A stretch of DNA of 64,000 nt from Procambarus clarkii (GCF_040958095.1 NC_091165.1:24010770-24074769), one strand, 5' to 3'; counted from the first letter of the stretch, positions 37,501 through 48,880 are shown. Numbers and translations are program-made. Notes: a model not told the origin generated them from the letters alone.

Positions 37501-40500
37501 AGTTGACAAAGGTGAAGATCTCGCCTGTCACCAGAAGAGCTGTTGAAAAGAGGATGACATAGGTAAAAAAAAAGAAATGCATAAAGTTGTATATTTTACT
37601 ATTAATAAATTAAATTCTTACTTGCATCTTATTTATTTATTTTATATTTTATTGTAAAGGTGAGAAGGGGAAGTTGGAAATAAGAAGTGACAAGTGATCT
37701 TTTTGCCAAACAATATTTAAGTAATTAAAAAAGTCCACAATAGAAGGCAATTAATAAGCATAGCCACAATAGAATGAGTACATACCTATTGCCAAGTATC
37801 CAATAGAGAACAGATTCATATTGAGCATCATATGGCCAGATTTGGTCTTTGACTCGGCAATCATGCGTTCTTGGACAGCTCCAGTCAGTCCGTCCATTGT
37901 CAATGACAATAACTAGGAAATAATAGCATTACTGTTATTACATACTGTACTATCTTTGATATGGTAAGGCAAACAACCATTACACCAACATTCATACATA
38001 AATAATTTATATTCACACAATAATTCAATGGAGCAATATAACCTTTAGCATAAACTAACCATAATCAGAACTTTTTAAGCAAAAAATTTAAAATTTGCAT
38101 TAAGTTTTATAGATGAACAAACATTACTGAGAAACTTTACTAATATTCCACACCCCGGAATAACTAACTCCCAGGAAAAAATGTCACTAGTACAGCATAG
38201 CTTATGATGACAATTCAATTTCTTTATTATGCACCCTATACCCATCCCGTGGGCGGTGGTGTAAAGGATTACAGAGGCACATAATCGGTTCAGAAACTGA
38301 ACCCTCTAGTTCATTTAGCTAAGCAAATAACAATCTTTTGACACTAGTTACACAATTATTAGTGTTATACAGTATATACATGTACACATACATACATGTA
38401 CATATACTGTACATACATATACACACACATACATATTTAATCACCTACACAAATACACACATCAATAATCTTTTATATCACAAGTGATTCAACAAGAGGC
38501 TCACAACAGTCACTATACAAGGCACTTTACATCTATGGACAGATGGATTATTATTATTATTATTTTATGTACCAGCTATGTATTTAACAGCTATGTGTAC
38601 AACCAAGAGAATTCATTTAATTGTGTGTATAGCAAATAATTAGGCTAGGTGTTTTGCAAGGTAATTATGAGGACAAGTGCCAATCAGCATGACTATGTAG
38701 TACTGTACAGTACTCATGCGCTGCGAGGTTCTACTGTGGATGACTGAGTGTTTTAGTGGCGGTTTATCCATGATAATTTACATCATATTGTACTTTTTGT
38801 GAATCACACAGAAATCACATTAATGTGATATATACCAATAAGAAAATCTAATAGGGCTATGAGGTGGACGCGAACCTACGACCCCGGCATTGCCAGTCGC
38901 GTACTCTACCACTAGACCACCGCTGACTTGTTAAATCCGGTTGTATGACTGATAGTCATCAGTGGTCTAGTGGTAGAGTACATATTTTACCAGCATTTTT
39001 CATTTAAACCAGTATTTCTGGTTTAAAGTGGTAAATACCCTGCAGTTTTCCGAAACATTACTAAAAAAAATTATTCTTATTAAGCTAAATATTACAGTAA
39101 TATGAAGCTGACAAAATCTGTCTGGTATACAGGCAACAACCAACATTTTATATATACAATTTAGTACATGTCTGTCACCTGCTGGCAAAAGCCCAAAACA
39201 CACTGCTCATCTCATGTCATCATCCACCCCACTACAAAACACTATGCATTTCCCTAGAATTATCCTTTTCATATAAAAAAAATTCTGCATATACAGTACA
39301 TATATGCTATTGTCTCTTTAAGCATCATAATATGCTATTTAAACCAATTATTTATATACTGTATGCCAAATTATGCATACAGTACTGGCTTTGCTTACAT
39401 ATATAGTAGTATTTTTTTTTTTGGCCCTTTATCATTTTTTCTTTTCATTCCATATTTTTGTCCGTATACTGTAACACTATTATAGGCCCAATAGCTGTGA
39501 GGTATTTTTATATACTGTATTATAATTTTTTTGGGGTAGTATATTTATGAATATATGGTTATATTTATGTTAACATTCTAGGGACAGGAAGCCTGAACAG
39601 TACTTTGGCTTATCAAAGTTACCCTAGGCCAAATGCTGACCATTCCGAGGATGCAACACACAATTATCTAACTCCCAGGTACCTGTTTACTGCAAGGTGA
39701 TCAGAGGCCTCAGGTAAGATAAACTTGTCCATCTATCTGTCCTCTCTGAAATTGAGCCCAGGCCCCTCTGTTGTGAACTGACAATGTACCCCATTTTTTC
39801 TATCAAAGAAATAAGATTTTCCCACTTTTACTCTTGTCTGATAATTTGAAATAATAAATATGGGAATGTATTTAAAAATAGAGCATTTGAGCCCCAAAAT
39901 AATCTCTCTGAAACTGTATGAAAAAGTAGACACAGAGGGTTAAAACTTTCAGGGGTTACACTGTCAAATATTTACAATAAGTACTATATATGTAGTACAA
40001 TTCTAAGACACTCCAAATATAAATTAACATCTTTAAACTTTGTGCTTATAAAAAATTGGAACTTACTAATATTCCAAAACTTCCTAGGAAATCATTTGCA
40101 ACTAAGATTGCTGTGATTATCCTGTCATGATGCATGTGTGCAGAAATTTTGGAGCCATTGCACACACATAAAAATTGACAACTTTAAAATGTCCCTTTGA
40201 GTTTTGGTAATAAACACTGAAGCAAACGTATACTAAAAGTAAGAATATCTCATTCCCTCAAGTACACTTTTCTCTGAACAAACTATCACTATTGTACTGT
40301 TCTCTGAACCCACACCATAATTGCAAATTGTCCCTAAAACTTACCTCAACATCTTTGCTTCATCTTGAGATTTAGACGACTATATTTCAACATTCCCTCT
40401 TCATACAAGACAACAGACCATACAATATCCTCTACTTACCAGAAGAACCTCTCCAAGGCCAAGACCACCACCTGAAGATGCTGCTGCTGCTGCCTTGGAG

Positions 40501-43500
40501 TCCTTATAAATGAACATTGCCACCCCTAGGGAAAAAATACATCTTTTACCTAATAATTAAACCTCATAAATATACAGTACAATATTTACAAATAATGAAA
40601 CAATATGTGAAACCATTAGATTGGAGAGAAAGATCGATTAGTCAAATATTAAAATTATATTGCAAGGGCGGATGGGTGGTGATAAAAATGGTAATACTGT
40701 AAAACAAATTTAGGTTATTATAAAATTAAACTTTAAAAATATAAAAATTAACATTCATAAAAAATGACAGCTACATTAAATATATTAACATACTCAAATA
40801 TATTTATTTAATATACAAAACACTGAAGAAACTAAGAACATGCAAAAAGTGAGAAAGAACATTATCAGTAAAGATACTTTTAATGTTACAAGACAATAAT
40901 CAATCTAGAATAAGAAAACTTGAGTCCAGTACTGGACTCGTGTGGTCTGCATACTAAATATGAAGTTCCTATATTAAATGACCAATACAGTAATATGATG
41001 AATTGCAAAATGAAAATAAATGCGAAAAATGTCACTAAGTTCAGATAATAAGAAACAGTACTTAAGTGATGTGTTAAAATGAAGGAGTAAATACAAAACA
41101 AAGAAATATATGTAATATATTAGGCAAGGGAGGAGAGCAATTGAAGAGTGCCTAGATATGCCATTACTGCAGGTAACAAGACTTTTGGCATTATAAGAGA
41201 CTTCCAGTATTTACACAACTCACCTACAACAATCATGAAGATAAAGACATATTTCTTCCAGGTATAGCTCTTACGTCCCAAAATCACTCCCAGGACCATC
41301 ACTGGAATTGGCTTACATGATTTTCCTACAACCTGGAATTATAAGAGTAAATAAAGAAATGAATACGTACAGTATTTTGAAATACAAAATATTGCATTTT
41401 TCTTTAGTGCACATGTAAACATTATTTTTGGAATCAAAGTCAAGGCAAAATCTAGTGTTATACAGCTAAAGCAAACATTAATCTGTAGTCTTATTTACTG
41501 AATTGTATTTTATGTTAATGCTGCATTTTTTTTATATTTAAGCCACATTCCCTGAACCAATAGAAAATTAGTGTTTATCTTAACTAATTTTAGTACAAAT
41601 CTTATTTCACGATACAGCTAACCAGCTATATACCATTTTAAGACTCTAATGAAATTTTCATGGAATGGCGACGTTCCGACTTTTGACATGTCTTACGTGT
41701 CAAAAGTCGGAACTAAATTCAAGTCAAATCAACCCCGATTGTTGCCTGCAGTAGTTCATGCAAGTCACTGGCAGATATTGTTATTTTCTCCAAAGTTATC
41801 AGTTCCAATGGACAGTAACAGGCTATATTAGGGAAGGTTAAATTATATGTCAGGGAATTTGGTTTCCAATAATACTTTTTCAGTATCCAGTATTATGAGG
41901 TAGCACACAATACTGGTCAAGGGCTCGCTAGGCTCTTTAGACACTACAAGCTGATCTTTTTTTTAGATTCATCTACAATCTACACCTATTTACATCACAG
42001 GAATCTAGTACCACCCAAATTTAATGGCAACAGAGATCATATTTAGTACACTGGATTTAAATGATAAAATGGCTATTTAGGTTCATACTTAAAGAATAAC
42101 AGAGCCATCACTGATCACATACTAACAAGTTTTTCCGAATGATTGTGGAGGGAGGGAAGGTTAATAAAAAATACATCATTTTATATAACTCGTCTTCAAA
42201 TTTGGACATATGGAAGGCAGTTTAAGCTCAGGCCACAACTTGTTCTCCTAATAGAACGTCGCATTTTGACATGTATTCTACCAAGGCCAAAATTTGTCGT
42301 ACTAGAAAATGGTAGCAGCTCACAGAATTGACACACTGACCTGTTTTCTGTTTTGGGTCCTCTGGTAGGTTATGATAAGGGCACTTTAGTATGACAGTTT
42401 CTTGACATTGGGAAATCTTAAAACAGGCTGCAGGCCAAGCAGTGCATTTTTGGTTAACAAAAACTTACAACAAATGAGAACTACAAAACCCAAGTCTGTA
42501 TACCTATATTATTTTGGTCACTTAAGAACTACTGAATGCACGACTATAATACACTGCACCCACACTGATTCTAAAGCAACTTTTGTTTATTCTATGGAAT
42601 GTATAACAAATTAGGTGTAACAAACCAGAAGAAATAAGAACATCTTCAATACAAATAAATATGCATATTCAATGATTGAAAAGGAGCATTACAGCAGCAA
42701 CCGTTCGCTTATGTACATGCAACGCCTGTAATACACACCACCCAGGTTATTCTCAAGCCCATTCACAGCACTCCTTTCCCTTACTTTCAACCTTGTATCA
42801 AACCATTGCTTTAGTTCTTTTCAAATTACCTTTTAATATTTGTACTCTTCAGAAATTTTATACTAAATAGAATTCAGTTATTATTGGCAATAATATTCAA
42901 CAGTTAAAAAGACAAATTTTATATAAAAAAGTGATACATATTCATGAATACTTAAAGTGTTAAATTATAGAAACATTGAAAAAATATATACAGTACTGGT
43001 ACTTACAAAATCAGATGATCTAACATGTTTGCAAGTAAAAATTATGAAAATTAAAAAGAACACATGAATGATTTAACAACTGACCTGCGTAGGGTAATTG
43101 ATCCACTGTAGAGCCATATTTGAGGAGACCATGGCCAGCAGGTAAGTGAGAGCACTTGAGGCATAGTAGATACGACGGGTTGTATCCTCCCCCTGGTCGA
43201 GGACAAACTTCCCCACTTAAAACACACAGATGCACAGGAGGGCCAGGAGAGTCATGGTTATTATTAGAAATGATCACATTTAAAGTGGGTACACTTTAAC
43301 AAAGTTTAGAGGGTTTTAGGGACCTTTACTTATTACTGGCATGACAATTGGTCTTAATTTGGTTAGCATTACTGATACATAATTAGGAAAGAGGATATGC
43401 ATCTAAGGGATGGATTTCACAACTGCATTTCAACAATTTCAATCAATTATCCACTCTCAAATTTATAATTATATTATGATTCTTCTAAAGTACAGTACAT

Positions 43501-46500
43501 TAAAATTTCCTTAAACTTGTACAGTAAAGCAATGTAATCAGCATATAACTGAAATGTTATATGTAATAAAATTCAGGGTTTTGAAAGGCATCCTATTTTT
43601 CTCCCAAGAACTTTGCCAAAAGTCCACCAGTGTTTTTATTTACAAGGTATCTGATGCATCCCTGCAACCCCAAGTTGACTAGTAGATTGAATATCTTTTA
43701 TTACTATACTATACACAGTACACCCATATGAATTTTCCATACATTTCAGCATTGCAAAAAGAAAAAAGCTGAATCAAGCATGTAAATCAATAAATGTTAA
43801 GAAATATTACAACATGTGGAATATGCTTACAACATATGTTTTACAGTACAGTACATACAATGTTCTGATTTCTAAAGTTGCCTTCAAAATGAGAATATAC
43901 CAACCAATGCTCCTCTGGAGAGGTGTGAGAGGTGACCTGCATCATAATAATAATTACAGCAGATATTTTTCAGTCAACTGAACATGATATTCCCCTATGC
44001 CAGGCCCATGTTAAACCTGCCCACTCTACATATTGTACAACATGGAAATACATGCACAAAGAAAGAGAGGCGAGAATGAGTGGGTGGCCAATTTTAAAGG
44101 TGATACTATTGTAGACTGACCCAAGGCCACACTTTTCTAGCAATGACATTCATAAACACTATTACATCCCATACCAGTTGCTTAACTTCCAGGTACCTAT
44201 TTATCACTAGGTAAACAGAGGTATCAGGTGAAAGGAAATGGTGCTAAAATGTCTTTTCCTACCACGAGAATCGAACTTAGGACCTTGTGGTTGTGAGCAG
44301 ACAGAGTTGATTACTGTGCTACGCCACTTGGATATGGTTTATCAAGCAAAACTACTGACAGTTTAGGCAAGTGAAAAAGATACTACATTTGGAATATATA
44401 TAGAGCAAAGAAATTAAAAACTTGGCAAGGTTGACAATGCAGATAGTGGTGGCAATAGATGGCAACATACTGTACAGTACCAATTGAAAATTCATTTGAA
44501 AAATTTATTGAGCTTGTATTTATAGTACACCTTGTTTCCTCCCCCTGGTCCTGTGTTTATTTCTTATACCCTTTACACAAATAGATCAAAGCAGCTAATA
44601 TCATATGGTGCAGCAACAATGACAGGCCATACTGAACCAGGTAATGCCTAATGTGTATGAAAATGTAAAAGAATTATTATCATAAAATTTTACAGTAACT
44701 AGTTCATCATGTAGTGCTAAGGGTATCACTAACCCTGGAATAACATAGATTTACGACAAAATGGAAGCAATCAAGCAAGACTATCAAATGAAGAAAAGAA
44801 ATCAAACAGAAAATGACATTTAATGATACTATTATGAAAAAATCATGCAGTAGTTCCACAAATAGGCAGAATTGTAAGCATAGCAGTAAGACTTGCCAAT
44901 CACCATTTACTAATTTTACAATCAAAGCAATTGTTTCTTCGCAGAGAAGCATCCTCTTTCCAAACATTGTATTCAAAGATAATATTTTCCTAGTGCATTA
45001 TTTACAATAAATTTACATTAGCAAAAAATGTGAGAAAACACAATGTTAGGCAGGCACAATACTAAAGGATGGTTAATAAGTCATGCACGTTGCAGCAAAA
45101 TCACAGTAGTACTTACTTATTTTTGCATATATAGCATTTATGATGCACTGGAAAAATACAAGGGCAAGGGAATACGTAAATTTTTCCTTTTCTTCACCAT
45201 AACGTGTACGTGTACTGAAAGAAAATATGCCCTGAATAGCTGCTCCAATCTCTTAAATATTGGTAAAATTACTAACAATAAATAAACAGATTAATTATAC
45301 CTTTTTCTAATCAAAATATATGCTAAAATTAACCAAACAATACTGTTCCACTATCCAAATCAGTTTTATTGCCAAGGCACATTAAAACTATTTAGTAACC
45401 ATGGACAGACATTTCCATACAACTAGAGAAAGATATGTCTTAGATATGTCAACCCTTACTTAAACTACAGTATCTCATTAACAAAGATTACAATGGATTG
45501 TTTCATTAGGCTTTGTCTTTGATTGAAATCTACAAATCCCACAACCTAAGTTTTATGCACCCCGTCCTCCAAACGGCGACCACCCCCGGGCGTGACAGTC
45601 CGGCCAACGCCGACCACCCCTGGGTGTGACAACCCGGCCAACGGCGACCACCCCCGGGATTGACAGCCCAGCCAACAGCGACCAACCCCCGGGTGTGACA
45701 ACCCGGCCAACGCCGACCACCCCCGGGATTGACAGCCCAGCCAACGGCGACCACCCCCCGGGTGTGACAACCCTGCCAACGGCGACCACCCCCGGGTGTG
45801 ACACCCCGGCCAACGGTGACCACCCCCGGGTGTGACACCCCGGCTAACGGCGACCACCCCCGGGTATGACACCCCGGCCAACGGTGACCACCCCGGGTGT
45901 GACAACCCGGCCAACGGCGACCACCCCCGGGTGTGACAACCCGGCCAACGGCGACCACCCCCGGGTGTGACAACCCGACCAACACCATCCACCCCCGGGT
46001 GTGACAACCCGGCCAACACCATCCACCCCCGGGCGTGACAGCCCAGCCAATGCCGACCACCCCCGGGCATGACAGCCCAGCTATCGCTGACCATCCCCAG
46101 GTATGACAGCCTGGCCAATGACAACCACACCCAGGTGTGACAGACTCGGGTGGCACACCAATTATGACAACCCAGGTAACAATATTAACTTAGATTTTCT
46201 AAAATTAAACTGAATCTACTAAAATTATCCTCAGTGATAACCTGATCAGTGACGATCCAAACTAAACAACTGACATGTGATGACCCACCTAGGTGACACT
46301 CTGACCTTGCAGCCACAGTGATCTTGATAATGAGTTACATCAATGTCATAAAACTTTGCATTACAATAACATACTGTCCTTACTACGTGTATAAAGACAA
46401 TTTATCGATTGAACTTACATTGATTCTTGCAACACCCCATAATAGAAATAGAGGAAGAAGATCCCTCCAGCATATATAAAGAACTTCGCTCGGTGGAATA

Positions 46501-46522
46501 GACTCTGGTTGCCTTCAGTCAT
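34508..46522 (-). CDS. SLC35B1: SLC35B1-like endoplasmic reticulum nucleotide (sugar) transporter, nine exons, complete
   Basis: Nine minus-strand coding exons join in phase: 46522-46419, 45214-45117, 43215-43085, 41332-41224, 40525-40440, 37912-37786, 37539-37433, 36707-36554 and 34581-34508. They total 990 nt, giving 329 residues plus a TGA stop; human SLC35B1 is about 322. Family motifs appear in order: [10 protein letters not shown], then [91 protein letters not shown] and LDAVYGK near the C-terminus. The family (UAA/EamA fold, usually ten membrane spans) sits in the ER membrane; the vertebrate member has been described as an ATP/ADP exchanger supplying the ER lumen and was first annotated as a UDP-galactose transporter homologue. 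The start is the first in-frame ATG after an upstream TAG. The C-terminus (KASKE) lacks a textbook KKXX signal. Exon finding is by reading splice sites and homology remembered from the family; no transcript was checked. Confidence 0.93.
34582..36553 (-). other. SLC35B1-like intron 8, GC-AG type, carrying a Tigger fragment
   Basis: The 1,972-bp intron starts GCAAGTTG and ends CTCTCCCACAG on the minus strand. A transposase fragment lies inside it on the opposite strand. Confidence 0.82.
35847..36420 (+). pseudogene. Tigger/pogo-type DDE transposase fragment, frameshifted
   Basis: An open stretch at 35847-36287 contains the end of a CENP-B-like helix-turn-helix ([32 protein letters not shown]) and the first catalytic block [10 protein letters not shown] of the pogo/Tigger DDE domain. 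Near 36255 the frame shifts; another plus frame continues with family-like [20 protein letters not shown] before stops appear. Normal Tigger transposases are several hundred residues longer at both ends, so this is a dead remnant. It lies inside intron 8 of the SLC35B1-like gene, antisense to it. Terminal repeats were not identified. Confidence 0.85.
36554..36707 (-). CDS. SLC35B1: SLC35B1-like exon 8 with GC splice donor
   Basis: The 154-nt exon starts after TTTTTACTTTGCAG and encodes [20 protein letters not shown] and then [20 protein letters not shown] and [19 protein letters not shown] is the family signature of the ninth span region. No GT donor fits the conserved end; the boundary reads TCAG/GCAAGT, the standard GC donor form, and splicing there restores the conserved LxLD..(Y/F)GK tail from exon 9. 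Without splicing, translation would add about 23 unrelated residues and stop at 36483. Confidence 0.92.
37433..37539 (-). CDS. SLC35B1: SLC35B1-like exon 7
   Basis: The 107-nt exon encodes [20 protein letters not shown] and then [16 protein letters not shown], matching the TGE...F(A)xRYP and SALGQ blocks of the family. It follows a short 246-bp intron with a pyrimidine-rich acceptor ending in CAACAG and ends in phase 0 at a GTGAGT donor. Confidence 0.93.
37786..37912 (-). CDS. SLC35B1: SLC35B1-like exon 6
   Basis: The 127-nt exon encodes [20 protein letters not shown] and then [20 protein letters not shown]. The DGLTG..QE/D and HMMLN(M/I)NL motifs are diagnostic of the family. TAG acceptor, GTATGT donor, leaves phase 1. 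Confidence 0.94.
38211..38541 (-). repeat. LINE 3' tail (family A) in SLC35B1-like intron 5
   Basis: Read on the minus strand this ends with GGGTGCATAATAAAGAAA followed by TTGAATTG units. The body matches the 3' UTR parts of the elements at 50151-51028 and 60320-61157, including the ATACATGTACATATA-rich segment and a block reading GAGCCTCTTGTTG. No coding part is left. It is oriented with the host gene. Confidence 0.85.
38850..38990. repeat. tRNA-like SINE head pair in opposite orientation
   Basis: On the minus strand about 38930-38868 reads like a tRNA: a box A-like TGGTCTAGTGG and box B-like GGTTCGCGTCC about 33 bp downstream, with a plausible anticodon arm between. At about 38962-38988 on the plus strand the start of the same head (AGTGGTCTAGTGGTAGAGTA) occurs again, so the two heads face away from a 30-bp spacer. 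The flanks are not tRNA-like, so I treat this as SINE-derived rather than a functional tRNA-Gly gene. Confidence 0.55.
39595..39785 (-). repeat. SINE fragment (TAACTCCCAGGTACC family) in SLC35B1-like intron 5
   Basis: Contains TAACTCCCAGGTACCTGTTT and the following GGTGA...CAGG block shared with copies at 17125, 30835, 9965 and 44160. The tRNA head has decayed. Confidence 0.6.
40440..40525 (-). CDS. SLC35B1: SLC35B1-like exon 5
   Basis: The 86-nt exon encodes [11 protein letters not shown], a run of five Ala, a Gly/Ser-rich linker and LGEVLL. In the family this is the variable loop between membrane spans, so the Ala/Gly stretch is expected to be poorly conserved. The Ala run is coded by a (GCA)5 microsatellite, so its length may vary between alleles. 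TAG acceptor, GTAAGT donor. Confidence 0.9.
41224..41332 (-). CDS. SLC35B1: SLC35B1-like exon 4
   Basis: The 109-nt exon encodes [20 protein letters not shown] and then [26 protein letters not shown] is one of the most conserved motifs of the family, lining the transport path in related SLC35 folds. CAG acceptor, GTGAGT donor, leaves phase 1. Confidence 0.94.
41673..41713. repeat. Perfect hairpin in SLC35B1-like intron 3
   Basis: Arms 41673-41688 and 41698-41713 (GTTCCGACTTTTGACA and its reverse complement, 16 bp, no mismatch) around a 9-bp loop. Confidence 0.85.
43085..43215 (-). CDS. SLC35B1: SLC35B1-like exon 3
   Basis: The 131-nt exon encodes [18 protein letters not shown] and then [18 protein letters not shown] and WINYPTQ, a signature stretch of SLC35B1 transporters. 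The acceptor is TTTTAAG and the donor GTCAGT; it ends in phase 0 exactly after the Gln of YPTQ. Confidence 0.93.
44155..44335 (-). repeat. SINE copy in SLC35B1-like intron 2
   Basis: Contains TAACTTCCAGGTACCTATTT, then a box B-like block (minus strand) and a tRNA-head-like end near 44270-44330. Same family as 17125-17345. Confidence 0.6.
45117..45214 (-). CDS. SLC35B1: SLC35B1-like exon 2
   Basis: The 98-nt exon begins after TTTCTTTCAG and encodes (I)[20 protein letters not shown] and then [12 protein letters not shown]. This matches the family block with RYGE, a hydrophobic helix and N-A-x-(F/Y)-A-K. It ends one base into a Met codon at a GTAAGTAC donor; the join to exon 3 restores KIMGKF. 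Confidence 0.9.
45215..46418 (-). other. SLC35B1-like intron 1, mostly a GC-rich minisatellite
   Basis: This intron has a GTAAGT donor and a TTTCTTTCAG acceptor. About half of it is the 34-bp tandem repeat annotated separately at 45580-46145; the rest is AT-rich with nothing recognised. Confidence 0.85.
45580..46145. repeat. 34-bp GC-rich minisatellite in intron 1
   Basis: About 16 copies of a 34-bp unit containing CCACCCCCGGGTGTGACA and CCCGGCCAACGGCGA. Copies differ at a few positions and spacing slips by one base in places. Each unit carries a CCCGGG core, so the array is rich in CpG and short palindromes. It begins about 270 bp inside the intron from exon 1. Long open frames on the minus strand are a by-product of the period and lack of stops, not a gene. 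Confidence 0.95.
46419..46522 (-). CDS. SLC35B1: SLC35B1-like exon 1 (start codon)
   Basis: The exon encodes [13 protein letters not shown] followed by the first hydrophobic span and [10 protein letters not shown], which matches the N-terminal YFYYG(I/V)LQE block of the family. The ATG is at 46522-46520; reading upstream in frame gives no other ATG before a TAG. The exon ends after two bases of an Ile codon at a GTAAGTTC donor, leaving phase 2. Confidence 0.92.
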
Positions 46523-46900
46523 GTCTGTGGCAAAGTTAAAGCTGGCGTTGCTCGAGTGATGGCAGGTGATGACGACGACCCTAGGATCGGAAACACCTCG
46601 GCTACCCTACGAATGATGGTTTTTCTTTTTTGTGATATGTGCAATTTGTTTAAAGGTTTTCTCCTGCCGGTGAGTGTGTGAGTGATAAAGGTGGGAGGCG
46701 CGGCACAGTTCTAGCGACCCGCTGTTGCGCCCTCCAGTCACCTTTGTTATAGACGACAGAATCTTCCATATATAAACAAAAGTTATAAAGAATTTAGTTC
46801 CTCCAACTCATCCGCGCGCCGGTTAGGAATCGCTTCTTGTTACCGACGTGGATATAGACGTGCTCTACTCTGATTTGTTGATCCTAAGTGCTGGCGTTAT
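46523..46900 (-). promoter_or_regulatory. 5' flank and putative promoter/5' UTR of the SLC35B1-like gene
   Basis: The stretch upstream of the ATG is more CpG-rich than the introns (for example 46560-46620 and 46680-46740). I see no clear TATA box, so a broad housekeeping-type promoter is an inference from position and base composition. Confidence 0.35.
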
Positions 46901-46904
46901 TTAT

Positions 46905-47055
46905 AATAATAATAATAATAATAATATTTTATTTAGGGAAAAGTACCTACATAGATGCAATTACAAACATTCTGATTGATTTATTGATAGAGCTAGTACA
47001 TGCAATACCTAAAGCTACAAGTACGCATAGTGTTTCGGGAAACAAAACGCCTGAA
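46905..47055 (-). repeat. LINE 3' tail (family B), copy
   Basis: (AAT)n then TTTATTTAGGGAAAAGTACC, AGAGCTAGTACATGCAATAC and GTGTTTCGGGAAA; more diverged than the copies at 51480 and 62598. Confidence 0.8.
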
Positions 47056-47754
47056 AACGGACATTTAAATAAAGAATTAAATTTTACAAGTAAATGCTTA
47101 CGGGAAAATATAACAAATAGAATAAGACAACGTTCAAATTATAATAGTTATTGCTGATAGTAAAGTTAAAATGAAACAAAAACTTGCATTTCAATTTCAA
47201 TTTCAAAACTTGCATGATGTGCAGCGAGATCGAGTGCCGGTGAGCGACAGTTTGTCGGAAAGGTTATTAGAAAATTATTGGTATTTCCGTATGTATTCTG
47301 AAATCATTGATCCGTTTGAGTGTAAGCTCTTAATACAGTCATCTAGTAGCATGTATAATAATGCACAATCATCCGCATGCATATTAGGTTTTACGTATTC
47401 TATTTTAGTAACATTGCACGTCCTCAGACATTTTTTATTTCTGTTGAAGGGCACGAGAGCTATTTCAGGCTGTGAATGTAGACCAGTCACCTTTCCCAAC
47501 CACAGCGCCATACATGTTATGCAGCCGAAAAACTTACATGTTCAACTTAATGATGTGAATTAAATACTCATAGATATAATAGTTCAGTATATAGACTCAT
47601 AGAACCTATGTATCAGTCGATTAAGAGTTGAGACGCGATACCCATGAGCTGTAGTACATCCCTAATTAGCTCATCACTAGAGATATTCCCATGTAGCATT
47701 AGCCAACTAGCACCAAATTACACTCTGCCAACTTCCAGAATACAACTGAGGGAG
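47056..47754. other. Non-coding stretch, nothing recognised
   Basis: A 130-codon open frame at 47171-47563 has no recognisable content. Confidence 0.4.
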
Positions 47755-47960
47755 GAAGGGAGGGAGGGGGGGAATTATCATTGGAAAGCGCCAAGCCATT
47801 ACGACTATATTGCACTTGGAAGAGGTCAGGATAAGGATTTGGGATGGGACGAGGGGAAAGAAATAGTGCCCAACCACTTGGACAGTTGGGGATTGAACGC
47901 CGATTTGCATTAAGCGAGAACGTCGTTCTACCGTCCAGTCCAAGTGGTTGGATGATGGAA
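47755..47960. repeat. SINE family 2, copy 2 (most complete)
   Basis: Same order as 15495-15770 and continues through CGAGAACGTCGTTCTACCGT to CCAAGTGGTTGGATGATGG. Confidence 0.75.
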
Positions 47961-47984
47961 CATAACATAACTAATTAAACACAA

Positions 47985-48465
47985 GGCAAAGTTAGAAAAG
48001 ATTCAAAGATATGCCACCAGACTAGTCCCAGAATTGAGAGGTATGAGCTACGAGGAAAGGCTACGGGAGCTAAACATCATGTCCCTGGAAGACAGAGGAG
48101 TAAAGGGAAACATGATCACCACCTACATAATTCTCAGAAGAATTAACAGGGTGGACAAAGATAAACTATTTAGTATGGGTGGAACACGAACAAGGGGTAC
48201 AGGTGGAAACTGAGTATCCAAATGAACCACAGAGACATTACAAAGATTTTTTATAATGTCAGAGTAGTTACCAGATGGAATGCATTAGGCAGTGATGTGG
48301 TGGAGGCAGACTCCATACACAGCTTCAAATGTAGATTTGATAGAGCCCAATAGGCTCAGGAATCTGTACACCAGTTGATTGACAGTTGAGGGGCTGTCAG
48401 TCCTCTCAATTTGGCAATCAGAGAGTTTGCCAAAGAGCCAAAGCACAACTAGGTGGGTAAACACT
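47985..48465 (+). pseudogene. LINE C-terminal fragment (family D, RLVPxLRGMSYE type)
   Basis: The frame reads RYATRLVPELRGMSYEERLR and LNIMSLEDRGVKGNMITTYI, then KDKLFSMGGTRTRGT before a frameshift. The 3' end carries GAGCCAAAGCACAACTAGGT. Two more copies lie at 54943-55380 and 59125-59400. Confidence 0.8.
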
Positions 48466-48599
48466 TTTTTGTTGGCAGTTTGGATTTTTTTGGGGGGGAA
48501 GGGTTCGTTTTGGATTTTCTTTGTTGTGCATTTAGGATTTTTTGGATTTGAAAATTAAACTAAACCTACCACCCACGTTATATATATTGTAATTATTTA

Positions 48600-48880
48600 T
48601 TTTATTAAAACTTTTGTTTACAAAAAATGAGTTACAAGCTTGGTAACAGATAAGGTACAAAGTTGTTTGTTATAAGTCGTGGAGTTCCTGCAGTTCCTCA
48701 GATAGCGGGCAGGAACCCTGAATGCAGTTCCATTTCCTCTGTATCGCCACGCTGAGGCGCTGGAAAAGGAAGCTGGCAGCTCTTGGGTTCGTCAGTACTT
48801 GCGTAACTGCTTCGTGAATCTGGCCCCTTGGGTCTATTGTAATTTCATTACCCTTAAGCCAAAAATGTCGCAAATTTTAA
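48600..48880 (-). pseudogene. LINE C-terminal fragment (family E), second copy
   Basis: The minus frame encodes GQIHEAVTQVLTNPRAASFL and FQRLSVAIQRKWN, matching 28197-28391. The 3' side continues to an AATAAAATAAATA-like end near 48595-48612. Confidence 0.6.

Noticed and set aside
45530-46156. Minus-strand reading frames of about 200 codons, Gly/Pro/Trp-rich
   Set aside because: They lie in the 34-bp minisatellite within an intron of the SLC35B1-like gene.
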